From: Pseudomonas sp. TNT3
GTDB taxonomy: Bacteria; Pseudomonadota; Gammaproteobacteria; Pseudomonadales; Pseudomonadaceae
DNA: 64,000 bases
Reading direction: 5' to 3'
NCBI RefSeq assembly: GCF_010095445.2
Contig: NZ_WFGV02000008.1
Coordinates: 62,001-126,000 of the forward strand
Below are positions 63,856 to 64,000 of the stretch, piece by piece; within the stretch, counting starts at the first letter, position 1; every line of letters starts with the position of its first letter. The translations under genes were made by a program, and so were the position numbers. The notes under the pieces are model-generated. The model ran no database searches, was not told the origin of the DNA, and was given only the letters and a program-made list of their open reading frames with translations.

Positions 63856-64000
63856 CTCTTACGTGAAAAGCCTACTGAGCCATGAGGGCCGGGTAGGTAT
63901 CTGAAGTTCACATGGCTGCAAATCCTCCGCGTTAATACTGATTTAGGTGAGCGTTACGGTGCGTAATCCTCACCACGTTGAGCTTTATCTCAGCTGACGC

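Larger units (their letters stand above)
55565..64000. mobile_element. Prophage, left part, in tandem with the island
   Basis: From the shared attachment site rightward, nearly all genes are on the minus strand: integrase, excisionase-like, DNA methyltransferase, phage hypotheticals, cytosine methyltransferase and more. No structural genes are in view; they would lie beyond 64000 with the right end. The prophage call rests on the early-region gene set and the integration site. Confidence 0.8.

Noticed and set aside
37679..64000. CRISPR array
   Set aside because: No evenly spaced direct repeats with unique spacers were found in the island or prophage, nor elsewhere in the window.

Overview
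The window reads as a Pseudomonas chromosome of the P. fluorescens group. Support comes from the gene order thrS-infC-rpmI-rplT-pheS-pheT-ihfA-merR-tRNA-Pro, a DUF1654 gene, a 63-residue CsrA/RsmA, a Cap-type cold-shock gene and REP-like palindromes. This is inferred from gene content only; no database search was possible.

Positions 1-37.7 kb are core or lineage chromosome. In order they hold: tRNA-Val and two identical tRNA-Asp genes; a Fur-boxed iron-signalling trio (FecI-type sigma, FecR-type regulator, TonB-dependent siderophore receptor); a Tat-exported molybdenum oxidoreductase operon with its 2Fe-2S subunit, a tri-haem cytochrome c and an XdhC maturation factor; a PuuB-type oxidase; a second tRNA-Val; small membrane and secreted proteins; a beta-carbonic anhydrase; csrA; endonuclease I; a type II asparaginase; a complete ribose operon (rbsBACRKD) ending in a secreted nucleoside hydrolase; cold-shock and small secreted proteins; and the translation operon from thrS to ihfA/merR.

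Positions 37679-55610 form a 17.9-kb integrated island bounded by a perfect 46-bp direct repeat of the 3' part of tRNA-Pro(GGG). A 22-bp repeat lies just inside each end and probably binds the integrase. The right end carries the maintenance genes (integrase, AlpA-like regulator, ColE2-type Rep), an architecture like phage satellites or integrative plasmids. The left half is one tightly coupled operon: hsdR-hsdS, a Septu-like ATPase plus HNH pair (PtuA/PtuB-like), hsdM, then an Mrr-like endonuclease. The middle holds a lipoprotein, two tiny overlapping genes, two hairpin-rich noncoding stretches and a second tyrosine recombinase with a small partner gene.

Positions 55565-64000 are the start of a second element, apparently a prophage in the same tRNA attachment site, so the two elements sit in tandem. 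It has its own integrase and excisionase-like gene, two DNA methyltransferases (one with an eight-fold repeated motif in its target-recognition region), several phage accessory genes and an opposite-strand membrane/coiled-coil gene resembling phage abortive-infection proteins. Its far end lies beyond the window.

The most interesting signals are the composite type I restriction/Septu-like/Mrr operon, the hairpin-rich stretch before the second recombinase, the repeat-rich methyltransferase and the tandem satellite-prophage arrangement.
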